From the NCBI RefSeq assembly GCF_052857255.1, contig NC_135497.1, positions 347,526,799-347,590,798 of the forward strand: a DNA stretch of 64,000 bases, given 5' to 3'. Under the pieces are notes generated by a model. It was not told the DNA's origin, did not search any database, and worked only from the letters and a program-made list of their open reading frames with translations. Numbering within the stretch: position 1 is the first letter of the stretch; every line of letters starts with the position of its first letter. The translations under genes were made by a program, and so were the position numbers. The stretch is from Amblyomma americanum (taxonomy: Eukaryota > Arthropoda > Arachnida > Ixodida > Ixodidae). Below are positions 32,545 through 43,469 of this stretch, one piece after another.

Positions 32545-32840
32545 CGTTGGACACACCAACCATGCCGGAAAGGAAGGAATAAAGCAGGGAGGGAAAGAAG
32601 AGAAAGAAGTCTGAAAATTGAAGGTTGCATTTTGAGGAAAGGCGCTTCGCTGCGCAGTGGCGGAACACCTGTGGCTCGGTGCTATAGTGGCGTTTGCGCC
32701 GTTGTGCCTAGGGAGCGAGAGATAAAAATGCGCAGTGTGTTGTCTCTGCTCCTCGCGCATGCGCAGTACGGCTCTCTGGGAAACAAGCGAAACTCCTCAA
32801 CCTGCGGCCAGTAAAGCTTTCGGGTTAAAAGAGAGACGCT
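32545..32840 (+). repeat. Dispersed repeat R1, copy 2
   Basis: CTGAAAATTGAAGGTTG, ACACCTGTGGCTCGGTGCTA and GGCCAGTAAAGCTTTCGG align with 62650-62850 in the same order. Both copies follow a Ruka SINE. The function is unknown. Confidence 0.55.
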
Positions 32841-33139
32841 GAACAATGCAAAGCTAATGTTCGTCGTTATGAGCATATCCTGACTTAAACAACAGCACAA
32901 GCGAGCATAACCAAACCTCTCGTTTGTATAACCACGCTTAAGTGATCTATTTTTATTTAGTAACCACCTCGGTTAGCACGGCAACCACTCGGATACGATT
33001 TGCTGTATAACACAATACCTTGAGACCCGAAACGCCAGAAGGAGAGGTAATGCTCTAAAGCACTATCAACCATATTAAAACACCCGCCGGCTTTTCTAGT
33101 AACTGGGCTAGCCAGGTTTTTGCCTTAAAACATTTCCTC

Positions 33140-34240
33140 TCATGCGCCATGTTTTTTACCTGGGTGACAGTGACAGTGGCGCGACTCTCCGATTTACGCC
33201 AAGGAATTGGAGTAGCGCCACTGTCACTGGACGGGACTCCTATTCCTTGGCGTAAATCGGTGCGGTACCTTGGCCTGGACATCGGTTGGGAAATTCGCTC
33301 GCGCATCGAGCTCCTCGCGCTGACAGTATGTGCCCTGCGTGCACAGTGGGTGTCCGGTCACTGCGGCATCGCCGGAAACGAAGAAGCTGACGACCTCGCG
33401 ACCGCTGCACATCAACTACCTGCCAGCGATCTGCCCCCTGCTCTGGAGGACGTGCGTGCGGCCATCCACGGCCATCTCCTAAGCAGCACCCCTACCCACG
33501 CATCGCAGGAGGTGAGCGCATCGACAGTATCACCGGCTCTCGCGCACTTACACGGTCGCAACGTGTAAAGATCCTCCGCGCGCGCATTGGCTGCGTGTGG
33601 CCCGGGGAACAACGGGAGCGTCACGGAATCGCGACGAGTGATGTGTGTGACGGATGCGGTGCAGTGGATACACTATAACATCTGCTCCCTCACTGTGCCG
33701 CGTTCGCCGATGCTCGTCGCGAAATGCTTGCAGCCTATAGCGCGCTGGGCATACTACCAGATTCCCTCAAGACGCTATTTGTGGCCGCAGGGCAGTGCGC
33801 GCACTCGTGAGCGAACCTTGGTGAGCCTCTGTGCATTCCTCGACCACACGGGATTGATCTCCCGTCTGTTCTCCGTCAGGTAGTTGTTACACGGAGTGAC
33901 CGAACGCTCGGCGAGTTCTACCTTGAACGATTAATATCTGGACACCACACTCCAGTTGTAGCCAACACATTGCTGTGCGCATGTGTTTTAATTCCTCCAA
34001 CATGAACTAATCACGCGCACAACCTGGACACATTTGTTATTTTCTAAATATTTTGTATATATTACTTCTCCCTATCCTCTCTCCCTGTCCCCTCACCTCT
34101 TTCATTTCGTTTCTCCATTCTGCCTGCTATCTTTTATTTCCGCTGCCCCAGCTCAGGTGCTTCAGCATCGAGGGCCGATGCCGGGGCTAGAAAAAATCTT
34201 TTCTTCTCGTTTTACTGTTATTTCAATAAAAAAACCTCTA
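33140..34240 (+). pseudogene. I-type LINE 3' end: RT C-terminus, RNase H, CCHC region, 3' UTR
   Basis: GTPIPWRKSVRYLGLDI is the RT C-terminal signature. Then comes part of RNase H, QWVSGHCGIAGNEEADDLA, then a KILRARIGCVW region with a CDGCGAVDT cysteine motif, and the 3' UTR with CTGCCCCAGCTCAGGTGC. About 150 residues between RT and RNase H are deleted. The 5' edge carries an inverted duplication (33165-33260). The 3' UTR ends in AATAAAAAAA near 34230. Confidence 0.78.
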
Positions 34241-34259
34241 CTTGGGTGCCATCGCTTTC

Positions 34260-34800
34260 AGCTCTCTTGATTGTGCAGTTTGGTCTAATTAGAGATATCT
34301 GCAACGTTCTTCTGCAACGCTGCTCTCATTTTTGCACTGTTTTGATTAAAAAAAACGCGCAACTTGAACAATGAAGCAGAGCCATGCTATAAGGATACTT
34401 CTTCAAAAAGGCGACCTGAAATATTTTCAAAAATTCGCTTCAAATCTTGTTCCCCTATATCGCGTCTAAAACAGTGTCGAACTTCGAAAAACTGTAAAGG
34501 CTTCTGGCTCCAACAGCACTCCACAGCTGCAACGCACACATTGCACGCTTGCCGTCAAGGTTATTGGTTTATTGAGGTTCATCAACGGCCCAACGCGACT
34601 AAGGCTATCAGGGATGCCACGGTGGAGGGCACCTGAAATTTACACCACCTCTTTCCTACGTTGACAACGCAAACTGCACGGGCCTCTGGAATTTCTACTG
34701 CGTCGAAATTCGTCCGCCGCGGCCGGGATCAAACCTGCGTCTTTTTTTTTAAGCGGAAACTTTGCTGGCCGCGAACTTGCGATTTCGCCGTGAAGTTGCT
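34260..34800. other. No recognisable feature
   Basis: Short non-coding segment between the LINE end and the X/Y fragment. Nothing supported. Confidence 0.35.
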
Positions 34801-34809
34801 CCGAGGAGG

Positions 34810-35346
34810 CACATGACGCCCCAACGCGCGATTTGCCGCGGAGTCGAACCGGTCTGGCCGGGCCGGCGGTGGCTGGCGCACTCGCCGCGAAACAGAGACG
34901 TGCTCCAAGGCACCGCCATTGCGGTCAGATTGCGCCGAAGCCGGCGAACGCGTCGGCGGTAAAGCACAGTTGGAGTATAGAGAGTCTTGCTTTGGCCGAC
35001 GTGACGTCGCCGGGCTGCGCGCGCGCAAGCGTTACGCCGGTGTATAAACGCGCCTTAACAGAGCCTGCGCTTAGCCGCTAACCAACGTATTCATTGACGG
35101 CATCTATGGGAGCCACTGAAACCGCCCGCACACTCACTGAATAAAAAAAAACTGTGCCGAGGCTCGCAATTGAACCAGGGCCGTTGGCGTTTAAGGTGCA
35201 GACGGTACCACTCAAAAACGACGGCTGAAGATTTAACCATGAATAATGGCGCATCTAGTGAATGCACTCTTCCGATGCAGAAGTCTCCGTGCTTTCACTA
35301 CGTATATCCTGACCTAACAGAGATAGGCGATAAGCAATTTTCTTAA
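34810..35346 (+). mobile_element. Third, partial copy of the X/Y TTAA element
   Basis: GGTCTGGCCGGGCCGGCGG, CGAACGCGTCGGCGGT, TTTGGCCGACGTGACGTCGC and the internal junction CGCGCCTTAACAGAGCCTGC match X at 21740-21960 in order and orientation. The match continues through the tRNA-like module and CTCTTCCGATGCAGAA. It ends at a TTAA-like CTTAAG at 35342-35347, where unrelated repeat sequence begins. Confidence 0.75.
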
Positions 35347-35349
35347 GAG

Positions 35350-36480
35350 CGTTAGCTCTTACTCATCGTGTTCCGAGATTTAGTGGGGTCTGCTACCAAC
35401 CTTGATCACAGCGCCATCTGTGGCAGCAACTACTCATCGCGTTTCGAGATTTCGTATGTTACCCTACCACCCTGAGATGAATGCACCAACTGTTGCTGCA
35501 ACTAGAAAACAGCGCATCTCGAATTGAGACTTGTAGCGCGATATACAATAGCATTGTAGAAACAAGCACCTGCCGCGTGCCATTGATGACTTCACGGACA
35601 AATATGGTGGATAAAGTTGGAACTATGTGAGTATGACGTCAGGAGACGAAATGGCGGCAGAGTTTCGGTTTCTCGAATCTAAGATGGCGGCCATTAAAAT
35701 TGGTGTGCCCTCTCATCCCTTTCTACCCTCAGGAAAAAAAATACCCTAAACGGACAGGAAAACTGTCCGTTATGGGAGCGCTATACATGTATACATTCGT
35801 TCCGCTATATATACTACAGCAACTGGCACCCATCCGGGGACAGTTTTATACCGAATTTGGTAGGAAAAGAAAACCCTATGGGTTGTGGTATAGAAATAAA
35901 GCCACGTTAAAATAATAGGAAACATTGTACACATGCAATTACTAATTGAAGCGTTACCATATCGCACCGCTAGCCGAATTCCAGGCCCATCTTGACCCCC
36001 CAAAAAAAGCAAATTTCCTTTGGGATGTATCTTGAGGGGTTGCAAAACGACAATTGGTGGATATGCATCGTAATTTATCTGATAGATGGCGCTAAGCGGC
36101 GATCGTTCCGCTAGGCGGCGTGCGTGCACGCGTAGCCGAGCATGTTGACAATCCACCCCGTGTCAAACGGTATTACATTCCTTTTCTCGACACGAGCGCC
36201 GTGTTCTTCTTCGATTTCCTCGTCTAGTAACCAAAACATCTAACGCTCGTTACTTCAACATCTTCCAGGCGGTGGCGGCCTTTTCTCAGCAGCCGAGCGC
36301 CATAATCCCTGAGTCACCGCGGCGGCAGTATACTGATAACCTTGCCAGGAGTTCAAATGAAAATACACCATTCACATGGCACTAAGCCTGCATACTCGCG
36401 GTGAAGGTGAAAGAATTAGTGTGTTCGAATGCCTGTTTGGAGCGAGACAGCAATATAAGAGTCGTATGCTACCTGCAACG
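35350..36480. other. Repeat-like non-coding DNA
   Basis: GAGCGTTAGCTCTTACTCATCG and related words recur elsewhere in the window (40940, 61765), so this is probably decayed dispersed repeat. No gene supported. Confidence 0.35.
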
Positions 36481-36493
36481 ATAAATCGTATGA

Positions 36494-36733
36494 CACACCA
36501 GCCGCAGTGGCCTAGTCGTTATGGCGCTCGGCTGCTGACCCGAAAGACGCTGGCTCAATCCTGGCCGTGGGGGCCGAATTTCCATGGAAGTGAAATTCTA
36601 GAGGCCCGTGCACTGTGCGACGTCAGTGCACGTTAGAGAAGCAAAGATGGTCGAAATTTGCGGACCCCTTCACTATGGCGTCTCTAATAGCGTGAGTCAC
36701 TTTGCGACGTTAAACCCAATAAACCAACAAACC
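36494..36733 (+). mobile_element. tRNA-derived SINE, second family, full length
   Basis: Head GCCGCAGTGGCCTAGTCGTT (A-box region), B-box-like GGCTCAATCC, body GTGCACTGTGCGACGTCAGT, ending GTTAAACCCAATAAACCAA. A perfect 11-bp target-site duplication AAATCGTATGA flanks it (36483-36493 and 36734-36744). It shares the CGTCAGTGCACGTTA segment with the Ruka-like SINEs but has a different 3' half. Confidence 0.85.
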
Positions 36734-36939
36734 AAATCGTATGAAACCACCCGCAGCGGTGTACGCCGACAGGTTGCGTCACAATTCTAACGCGAAAGCG
36801 TTAATGATCTCCTGTCACAGAAAAGCCGGTGTAAGCGTTGTTCACCGTTAGCGTTGGCATTGTAGCACGATAATCTCGAAATACGAAAAAAATCGCCAAC
36901 GCTGCCTCAGTGTTCAACTTTTGAGCTTCAGCTACGGGT

Positions 36940-37690
36940 GGTGGTGGTGAAAAGCATTTGTTTAGCTATATATACACAGAGGTGCTCAGGCAGAAGCCCC
37001 TATTTTGTCTCGCCCCTTACAATACAGGGCGGAGTCCCTTATTCCGGGACTCCGTTAAGCCTGACCGCGGCGCTGGTCCGCCGCACCTGGGCCTGTTGGG
37101 CCGATAGTTTCTGGCAGCCGAGCAGAGCCGCCTCCCAGTCCTCTCTGATAGGTGATGGGGGGAGAGAAGAATTTCACCTGCATGTCCAAACCATGCGAAA
37201 TGTGCCGGCCACCTCCCCACAGAATGAGCAGCGGCCGAAAAAAGAATCATTGTGCTTGAGAACCGTCGCGCACCGCAGGTTGTTTCTAAAGAGCCTAAAG
37301 AGAGTTCGTTCGCCAGCTTTACCCCGTCCCTCCATAGGAACCGGGTAGCGCTGGTGTTCGGCGTGGTAGTGCTCAGCGATATCTTTAAAGAAAAGAAGAG
37401 GGCTGTGACCTGGGCTAAGGTTATTCCAAGGAACGACTGATGTCCGGTAAGTTAGTGCGCGGGGTGCCTCATGCGCTGCTTCGTTACCTGGCATGCCTTG
37501 GTGTCCGGGGACCCATATGATTCAGCGATCAGTTGGATCGCAGTCGCGAGTACTGTAGCGAAGAAATCTGGTGTGCAAGTGGGTTGATCCAACCGAACAC
37601 TATGTTACGACAGGCTCGGCAAGAGTGTTGGAGGAAGAATTTAGAGTCGGGATGGGAAGCTGCGAGGGCAATCGCTACCTCATTCGCAAT
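36940..37690 (-). pseudogene. I-type LINE 3' end, copy 1 (RNase H end, CCHC, 3' UTR)
   Basis: On the - strand, MPGNEAAHEAPRAL (end of RNase H), then LFRLFRNNLRCATVL and a CSFCGEVAGTF...VWTC cysteine motif, followed by a 3' UTR ending in CACCACCACCACC near 36940. Upstream RNase H residues are in a broken frame around 37500-37680. Confidence 0.72.
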
Positions 37691-39556
37691 TGTGGTGGTG
37701 GTGGTGGAAAACATTTATTGCCAAGTAATGCAGAGTGGAGCAAACCCCCTAACATAGCATGTGGCAATCGTTAGCGGGCTGCCCTTACAGGGCAAAAGAC
37801 AACCCTTGGAGGGGTATCCGCTTCAGGGGGTAAGTAATTATCCGGCGCTGGTCAGCAGCAGCGGAGCTGGCCAGGCAAGTCTCCCAGTATGACTCCGCCG
37901 TGGTTGGGGATGGAGAGTGTGGGAAGGTAGGACATGTGAAGAGGACGCGAAGAAGGTCTCCCGGTTTCCCGCAGAGCTAACAGGAAGAGAGGAATTGATC
38001 AGGGTAGCGGCCACGAAGGCCAATAGTGTAGGGAGCAGTTCGGGGGTCTGGAGTCGGCGCCAGCTGGTGGCCTGGGTTAAGGTTAGGGAGGGAGCCGGCG
38101 GTGCGTAAACATGCCGGGTATCTCGGTAGTAGGTAAGAATATCTCTGAACGTAAGCAGACGCTCCTGGTATGATGGAGGAGGTTCAACTCATGCCCCGAA
38201 AGTCAGACCTCGGGCGAGGGAGTGGACCTCCTCGTTACCCGGGAGGCCTGCGTGTGCGGGGGTCCGGATAAGGGTTACGGAGAGGGTGGGGTGCCAGAAG
38301 CGTAGAAAACGAGCCGCGGTGCGGAATATCAGGCCTTTGGCGAAATTGAATAGGGCGGATTTTGAGTCGGAGAGAATTTTTGTGGCAGAGGTGGAGATGA
38401 GAGCGAGTGCATTGGGCGCTTCCTCAGCAGTTTCCGATGAGTTTGTGGTGACGGATCCTGATGCGATTAGTTGGGCCTGATTATTAGCGACGCCGAGAAC
38501 CTTGCGGGAGCCCGACGAGAACGCTATCGCGTCTACGTAGGCTACCTCGGAACTGTTGCCGTAGAGCTTGTGCAGGGCTTTGGTGCGAGCTGCCCTGCAT
38601 TCTCCGTCATGCTCGCAGTGCATGTTCTTAGGGATTGGAAGGATGATGAGATGGGAGCGTAGGTCTGGAGTTAGGGGAACCTCCTCGGTAGGATGGTTGA
38701 TCGGGGTGATGCCTCGCTGACGCAGTGGAATGCGGCCTGCCGCGGTACCCGACAGGCGAGTCAGCTGTGCTGTTAGGGTTGCTTCTGCCAGCTCCTCAAA
38801 CGTGTTGTGGGTTGCGTTGTGGGGTTGAGGGGGTGTTGTGGTGTTGAGGAGCGGGGCAGTAGAGGTGCTGGGGGGAAGGCGGTGGGCGACCTTCGGGCAG
38901 CTCCTGAGGATTGCGTTGATGTGGTCCCGCTCCTTCTGCTTTAGTGGGAGGTAGGTGAATGAGTACGCCGTGGTGCTGGTGATAAGTTGAGCTGGACGCT
39001 CTGAACTAGAGGCCGTCCACCTGTTTTACCTCGTGTATGACTGCAGGCGTGTACCATTCCCCCCTGGAGTAGTAGGGACTGCAATTTTGACGTAGAAGAC
39101 GTGTTTCGTTGAGCCATAGTGGCGGTGCAGGGCTTCCGCCCACGCCTGGCGCCGGCCATTATGGCCCTCCTTGTTCATCTTAGTCGGAAGCGTTCGAACG
39201 TAGAGGGCCTGTCTCCATTTTTTGCGCACTCGAACCCATTCCATCCTATGGGGGTTATGTTTGAAATGTAACTGGTCGAAGAGGCGGCGACCGGACACGG
39301 TGTGGGCGAGACGCGGGTGTTGGTTAACGAAATACGCCTCACGAAGTTTCCGACAGTTTTTCACCACCCCCAACGCGAGTAGTCGCGCGTTGGAAGAGGA
39401 GATCGGGAGGTCGAGAGCTCTATTAAAAATTATGTGGAGTACAACCTCCAAGCAATCTTCGTTATGTTTCCGTAAGCGGAGGTAAGGAGCCGAGTACAGT
39501 ACCCGACTAGTTACGAAGGCATGAGCGAGCTGCACCGCATCCGTTATTTGCAACCC
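37691..39556 (-). pseudogene. I-type LINE 3' half, copy 2 (RT C-terminus, RNase H, 3' UTR)
   Basis: From high to low: VQLAHAFVTSRVLYSAPYLR and RALDLPISSSNARLLALGVV (RT C-terminal region), a spacer, RNase H with AYVDAIAF, SDSKSALFNFAKG and LIRTPAHAGLPGNEEVHSLA, then a CX2C-rich tail and a CCACCACCACCACAATTGCG 3' end. It lies in tandem with copy 1 in the same orientation, copy 1 being downstream. Stops at 38189 and elsewhere make it inactive. Confidence 0.78.
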
Positions 39557-39667
39557 TTCTCGCTTGTAGGTAACGCGCAGAACTATTCGGCCCAGCTACG
39601 GGAGCGTCAAGTGCTTACATTGGTGTTCTCAGCAAACGTAGAAAGGAATTGAAATATCATAATGATT

Positions 39668-39905
39668 AGTTCTTGCGGAAACTAAAAGGCGCAGTATCTG
39701 TCTCATGTATCCTTGGACACCTGAACTGTGCCGTAAGAAAAGGGAGAAAGAAGGGAGTGAGAGTAGAAAGGAAGAAAGAGTTGCGTAGTGGAGGGCTTCG
39801 GAATAATTTCGACCACGTGGGGATCTTTAACGAGCACTGACATAGCACAGCACACAGGCGCCTTAGCGTTTTGCCTCCATAAAAACACAGCTGCCTTGGT
39901 CGGGC
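39668..39905 (-). mobile_element. Ruka-like SINE, head truncated
   Basis: On the - strand the body (GGAGGCAAAACGCTAAGGCG, AAAGATCCCCACGTGGTCGA, GAAGCCCTCCACTACGCAAC) is clear; the tRNA-like head is lost at about 39905. Confidence 0.8.
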
Positions 39906-40030
39906 TGCGCACCGCATCCTTACTTCACAACCCTTCTCGCTTATTCGAAACGCGGCAAACCAATCGGCGCAGCAACGGGAGCTTCAAGTGCTTACATTGG
40001 TGTGATCAGCAAACGTGGCGGAGGAAATTA

Positions 40031-40333
40031 AATATAATATTAGTTGGTTTTGGGGGAAAGGAAATGCCTCAGTATCTGTCTCACATATCGGTGGGCACCT
40101 GAACCGCGCCATAAGGGCAGGGATAAGAGAGGGAGTGAAAGAAGATTGGAAGAAAGAGGTGCAGTACTGGAGGGCTCTGGAATAATTTCGACCTCCTGGG
40201 GATCTTTAACGTGCGCTGAAATCGCACAGCACACGGGCGTCTTAGTGTGAACGCATTCGCCGCAGTCGGGTTCGAACCCGGGAACTCCGGATCAGTAGCC
40301 GAGCGCTCCAGCCACTGAGCCACCGCAGCGGGA
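40031..40333 (-). mobile_element. Ruka-like SINE, full length
   Basis: Head CCCGCTGCGGTGGCTCAGTG with B box GGGTTCGAACCCG, the standard body, and a short TATTATATTT tail at the 3' end. Same orientation as the truncated copy just left of it. Confidence 0.85.
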
Positions 40334-40344
40334 GAGTGGACAAG

Positions 40345-40960
40345 GCCAAATCCGAAATGCCGCGGACGCTTCCATTCGAGAAACGTTCCTTCTAAGACAC
40401 AAGCAGCGCCATCTACGTCATCGAATTTGCCCTACTTTTGCATTTTGCAGCCATCTTCGCAATATCTGGTATATTTCCTCATTATATCAGTTAACAAATT
40501 TTATAAACGTCTGCCTCACAGCACGACGAATCGTTTGACATTCCGCGGAACCCCCTGCAACAAACAGGCCAGCAATAATGGCCGTTCTAAGGCCTTCGGA
40601 ATGCACGGTTTGGGGGCGAAAAACTCGTCGTTGCGAAACGCACATAAATTTGGCCTTCATCTCAATTAGTAATTTTATCCTCAAGAATATGCGAAATGAT
40701 TGGACACCATTTCGAACGTTCTGTGTCAAGCGGGTGGCCCCCAAATTTTATGAAATGGAGGTCGGGGACGGGGGCACTTCGATGGCCGCTATACTGGCAC
40801 ATATATAACGCATCGAAGGAATAGGAATTTACTGAGGCGGTACGCTCCCACTGTTGCTATGCGACACACCATGGTCACGTGTTAACTGCTTTGATAAATT
40901 TAAATTTCATTGCAGACAGACGCGTCCTTGAACAACGTTAGTAGGAGCTAACGCTCTTAA
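40345..40960. repeat. Dispersed repeat R2, copy 1
   Basis: GCCATCTACGTCATCGAATT, ATATCTGGTATATTTCCTC, GTTAACAAATTTTATAAACG, CACATATATAACGCATCGAA and GGAGCTAACGCTCTTAA occur in the same order (or inverted at the ends) in 61760-62120. Non-coding, probably a non-autonomous transposon; the ends are not resolved. Confidence 0.6.
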
Positions 40961-41249
40961 AAATTCTGAGGGCACTTCAGTCTGCTTACGTGCAGGTATG
41001 CGGAAGCATGGAACTTTCCTGCACGCTGGTTTTTGCCACGAAGGCAGTAGGCGTTTTATTTGTTTATTTAGTTTTTGTTGCTATTTTATGATTTATTAGT
41101 ATTTTTTATTTGTTTATTGTTTCTTTTTCATTCGTTGTCTTTTAATTCTAACTATTTATCTTTAATTATAATTTGTTCTTTCATTCATTTTTATTTCATT
41201 TTTATTTTCATTACCTTTTGAATTATTTGTGCTATTTATTCTGTTTTAT

Positions 41250-43040
41250 TTTAGCTCTGACAGATTGGACGACGCAGTGACAGGGGTTTTGTTAACTTGG
41301 AGAATGAAGACGGGACAATGACTTAATGTGCATAAAAGTATACAATGCCTGCAATGTTTCAACTTCGTATTCACTGAGAGCGGGAAAAAGAAATTAGAAT
41401 GGGAGTCGGTGGGTTTCTTGAAGGATATTTTGCACAGCAGAGCGCACAGTCCTGCCGCTTCGTCCAAGCAAAGAAGTGCCATTGGAAAGAACAACCGCAG
41501 AGGACACAGGCCAACTTAGTTGGTGAAACGGAATTTGCCAAAGACGATTCCTCAAATGAGAGAAGCGGCGGCAGAACAGCAGGAAGTGATCTATTGTCGC
41601 TGGTTCGGCCCAAATACGGCGCAATGGGGAAACCGCCAGGCCAGATCTGTGAAGGTGAAAATTTAGAATGGGAACCCGGCAACGCAAACGCGTGAAAGAG
41701 TCCTCTAGTTTGTGCGAACGCCAGTCATTGCTATTACAAGGATGCAGAAGATGCTGATATTCGGGAGATGACGTAAGCGCCGAGGCAGCAAACTCCTTAA
41801 ATATTACGTAGCTGAGAAACCTCACCGCAGTTGTATATGCACAGGTTTGCAGGACAGCAATAATTGGGCCGCAGAGAGGTGCCCTTGCTAACGAATCTGA
41901 AACCTTCTTTAGGTGAAAGCCCATGTGCCCCGGTAACCAGAGCAACCTTCCCGAATTTAGATAGAGTGTTATCAGGAAATTAAGCGTAATGCCCTAGAAA
42001 CAGTTGGTGAGGATAATGAAGAGCAAATGGACAGAGATTGCGTCCTAACCACGACCTGGGAAACGGTAGTTTCTACTTTTCGTAAGTTTCTACTTTCGTA
42101 GTTTCTACTATTCCTAATAATTCAGCCAGATAAATTAGAGTGAAGTCAGGAAGACGAGAGAAAAAGACCAACATAGTAAAGGTGAAAAATACCCATATCT
42201 TCCTTTTCCCGGTCCTGCGAGGCATCGGTAGCATTAAGAATATGAGAGGGAAGGGACGTTAGCTGGTACTGCAACAAACCCTGAAGAAGAAGAAAGGGCT
42301 GCAGCTTTGCATTCGATGGGAAAATGTCATCGAATTCAATCTGTACCGAAGATGAGTTTTTATACATATCTATGTTTATGGGATCAAAAAGGGACTGCAC
42401 GAAACTTATCTGCGGAGTATGCAAACGAGACGAGGCGGCACTAAAAATACTGCAGGTTGACTAAAATTATTATAATGGAGACGTGAAGAGTTGAGTAGCA
42501 CAATTTCAAAAATGTTTCAACTGTTAAAAGGCGAAACCGGGCTGATAAAGATAGGATTCGCGCCTTCAGGTGCAGGACACCATTGGCGATATATTTTGGA
42601 AGCCCCAGACAGAGGTACAACGCCCCACCCTCGAAGAGCACAAGAGGGCGAAGTTTATAGACAGGAGCTAATGAAAATAAAACGCAGCCGAACTCATAAA
42701 TTGGGCGGAGGTACGTTTTATAAATCATCAGGAGTGTATGCCTTCTCATGCATGACCGAGCACTACAAAGCCTGCGAAGGATGCCAATGGCCCGAACTCT
42801 TTTTGCAGAAAATTGCCTAATGTGTGGCCGCCAGGACAGAGTAGTGTCGTATATAACTCCGAGATACTTCACCGTCTGAACTTGATAAATTATGTTATTT
42901 CTATAGACCAGACAGATATTTGCAGGAAGAAATACTGGAAAGTGAGTAATAGCAGAGAGCGAGAACACGTCAGCGGTGCAGTCACTGCCAAAATGGTCAG
43001 AAGAGTCAACGGGATATCAGGAGAGGCAATCAGCACCGGT
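41250..43040 (-). pseudogene. I-type LINE 3' half (RT C-terminus, RNase H, C-terminal region)
   Basis: From 43040 downward: VDSSDHFG.., YQVQTVKYLGVIYDTTLSWR (RT signature), RAIGILRRLCSARSC, then SSSVQIEFDDIFPSNAKLQP, an RNase H segment with LWLPGHMGFHLKKVSDSLAR, and a C-terminal part RLRCRVPILNFHLHRSGL with PATIDHFLLFC. An A-rich (T-rich on +) simple region, 41045-41245, follows as its 3' end. Multiple frame changes. Confidence 0.75.
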
Positions 43041-43126
43041 GTGTAGCCGACCGGACTTATAGACCATGGTGTACTCGTAGTCTTGTAAGCGTAAAGCCTA
43101 GCGACCTAGCCGGCCAGTAGGATCTT

Positions 43127-43400
43127 TCAGTGAGGGGAGCCAGCAGAGCGCAAGGTGGTCGGTGACAACTGTAAAAGGGCAGCCGTACAAATACGGGCGA
43201 AATTATCCAACGGCCCACACAAGGGCCAAGCACTCACGTTTCGTGATGTAGTAATTGCGCTCTGATGTAGAGAGGAGGCGGCTGGCGTAGTCAATGACAC
43301 GGTCAGACCCAGATTGCCGCTGAGAAAGGACAGCGTTGATTTCGTGACCGCTGGCGTCAGTGCGATATCTGCATGGACGGTACACCAGTTACCACTCTGA
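43127..43400 (-). pseudogene. Gypsy RNase H fragment
   Basis: On the - strand, RTDASGHEINAVLSQRQSG and DYASRLLSTSERNYYITKRE then CLALVWAV form a Ty3/gypsy RNase H, with a diverged TVVTDH-like end in a shifted frame. It is on the opposite strand to the neighbouring pol, which has its own RNase H, so it comes from a different copy. Confidence 0.75.
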
Positions 43401-43469
43401 CACTGGCGCCAAAACTTCTGTCTTGAGCTCCTTCTTTCGCTGCCGTCTGGAGTAGGTTGTGACACCCGC

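Larger units (their letters stand above)
39540..40335. repeat. Local duplication: repeat block plus SINE, two units
   Basis: GCAACCCTTCTCGCTTGTAG...GAGCGTCAAGTGCTTACATTG (39550-39620) and ACAACCCTTCTCGCTTATTC...GAGCTTCAAGTGCTTACATTG (39916-39998) are related. Each is followed within 70 bp by a - strand Ruka-like SINE. The whole unit of about 370 bp appears to be duplicated. Confidence 0.6.
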
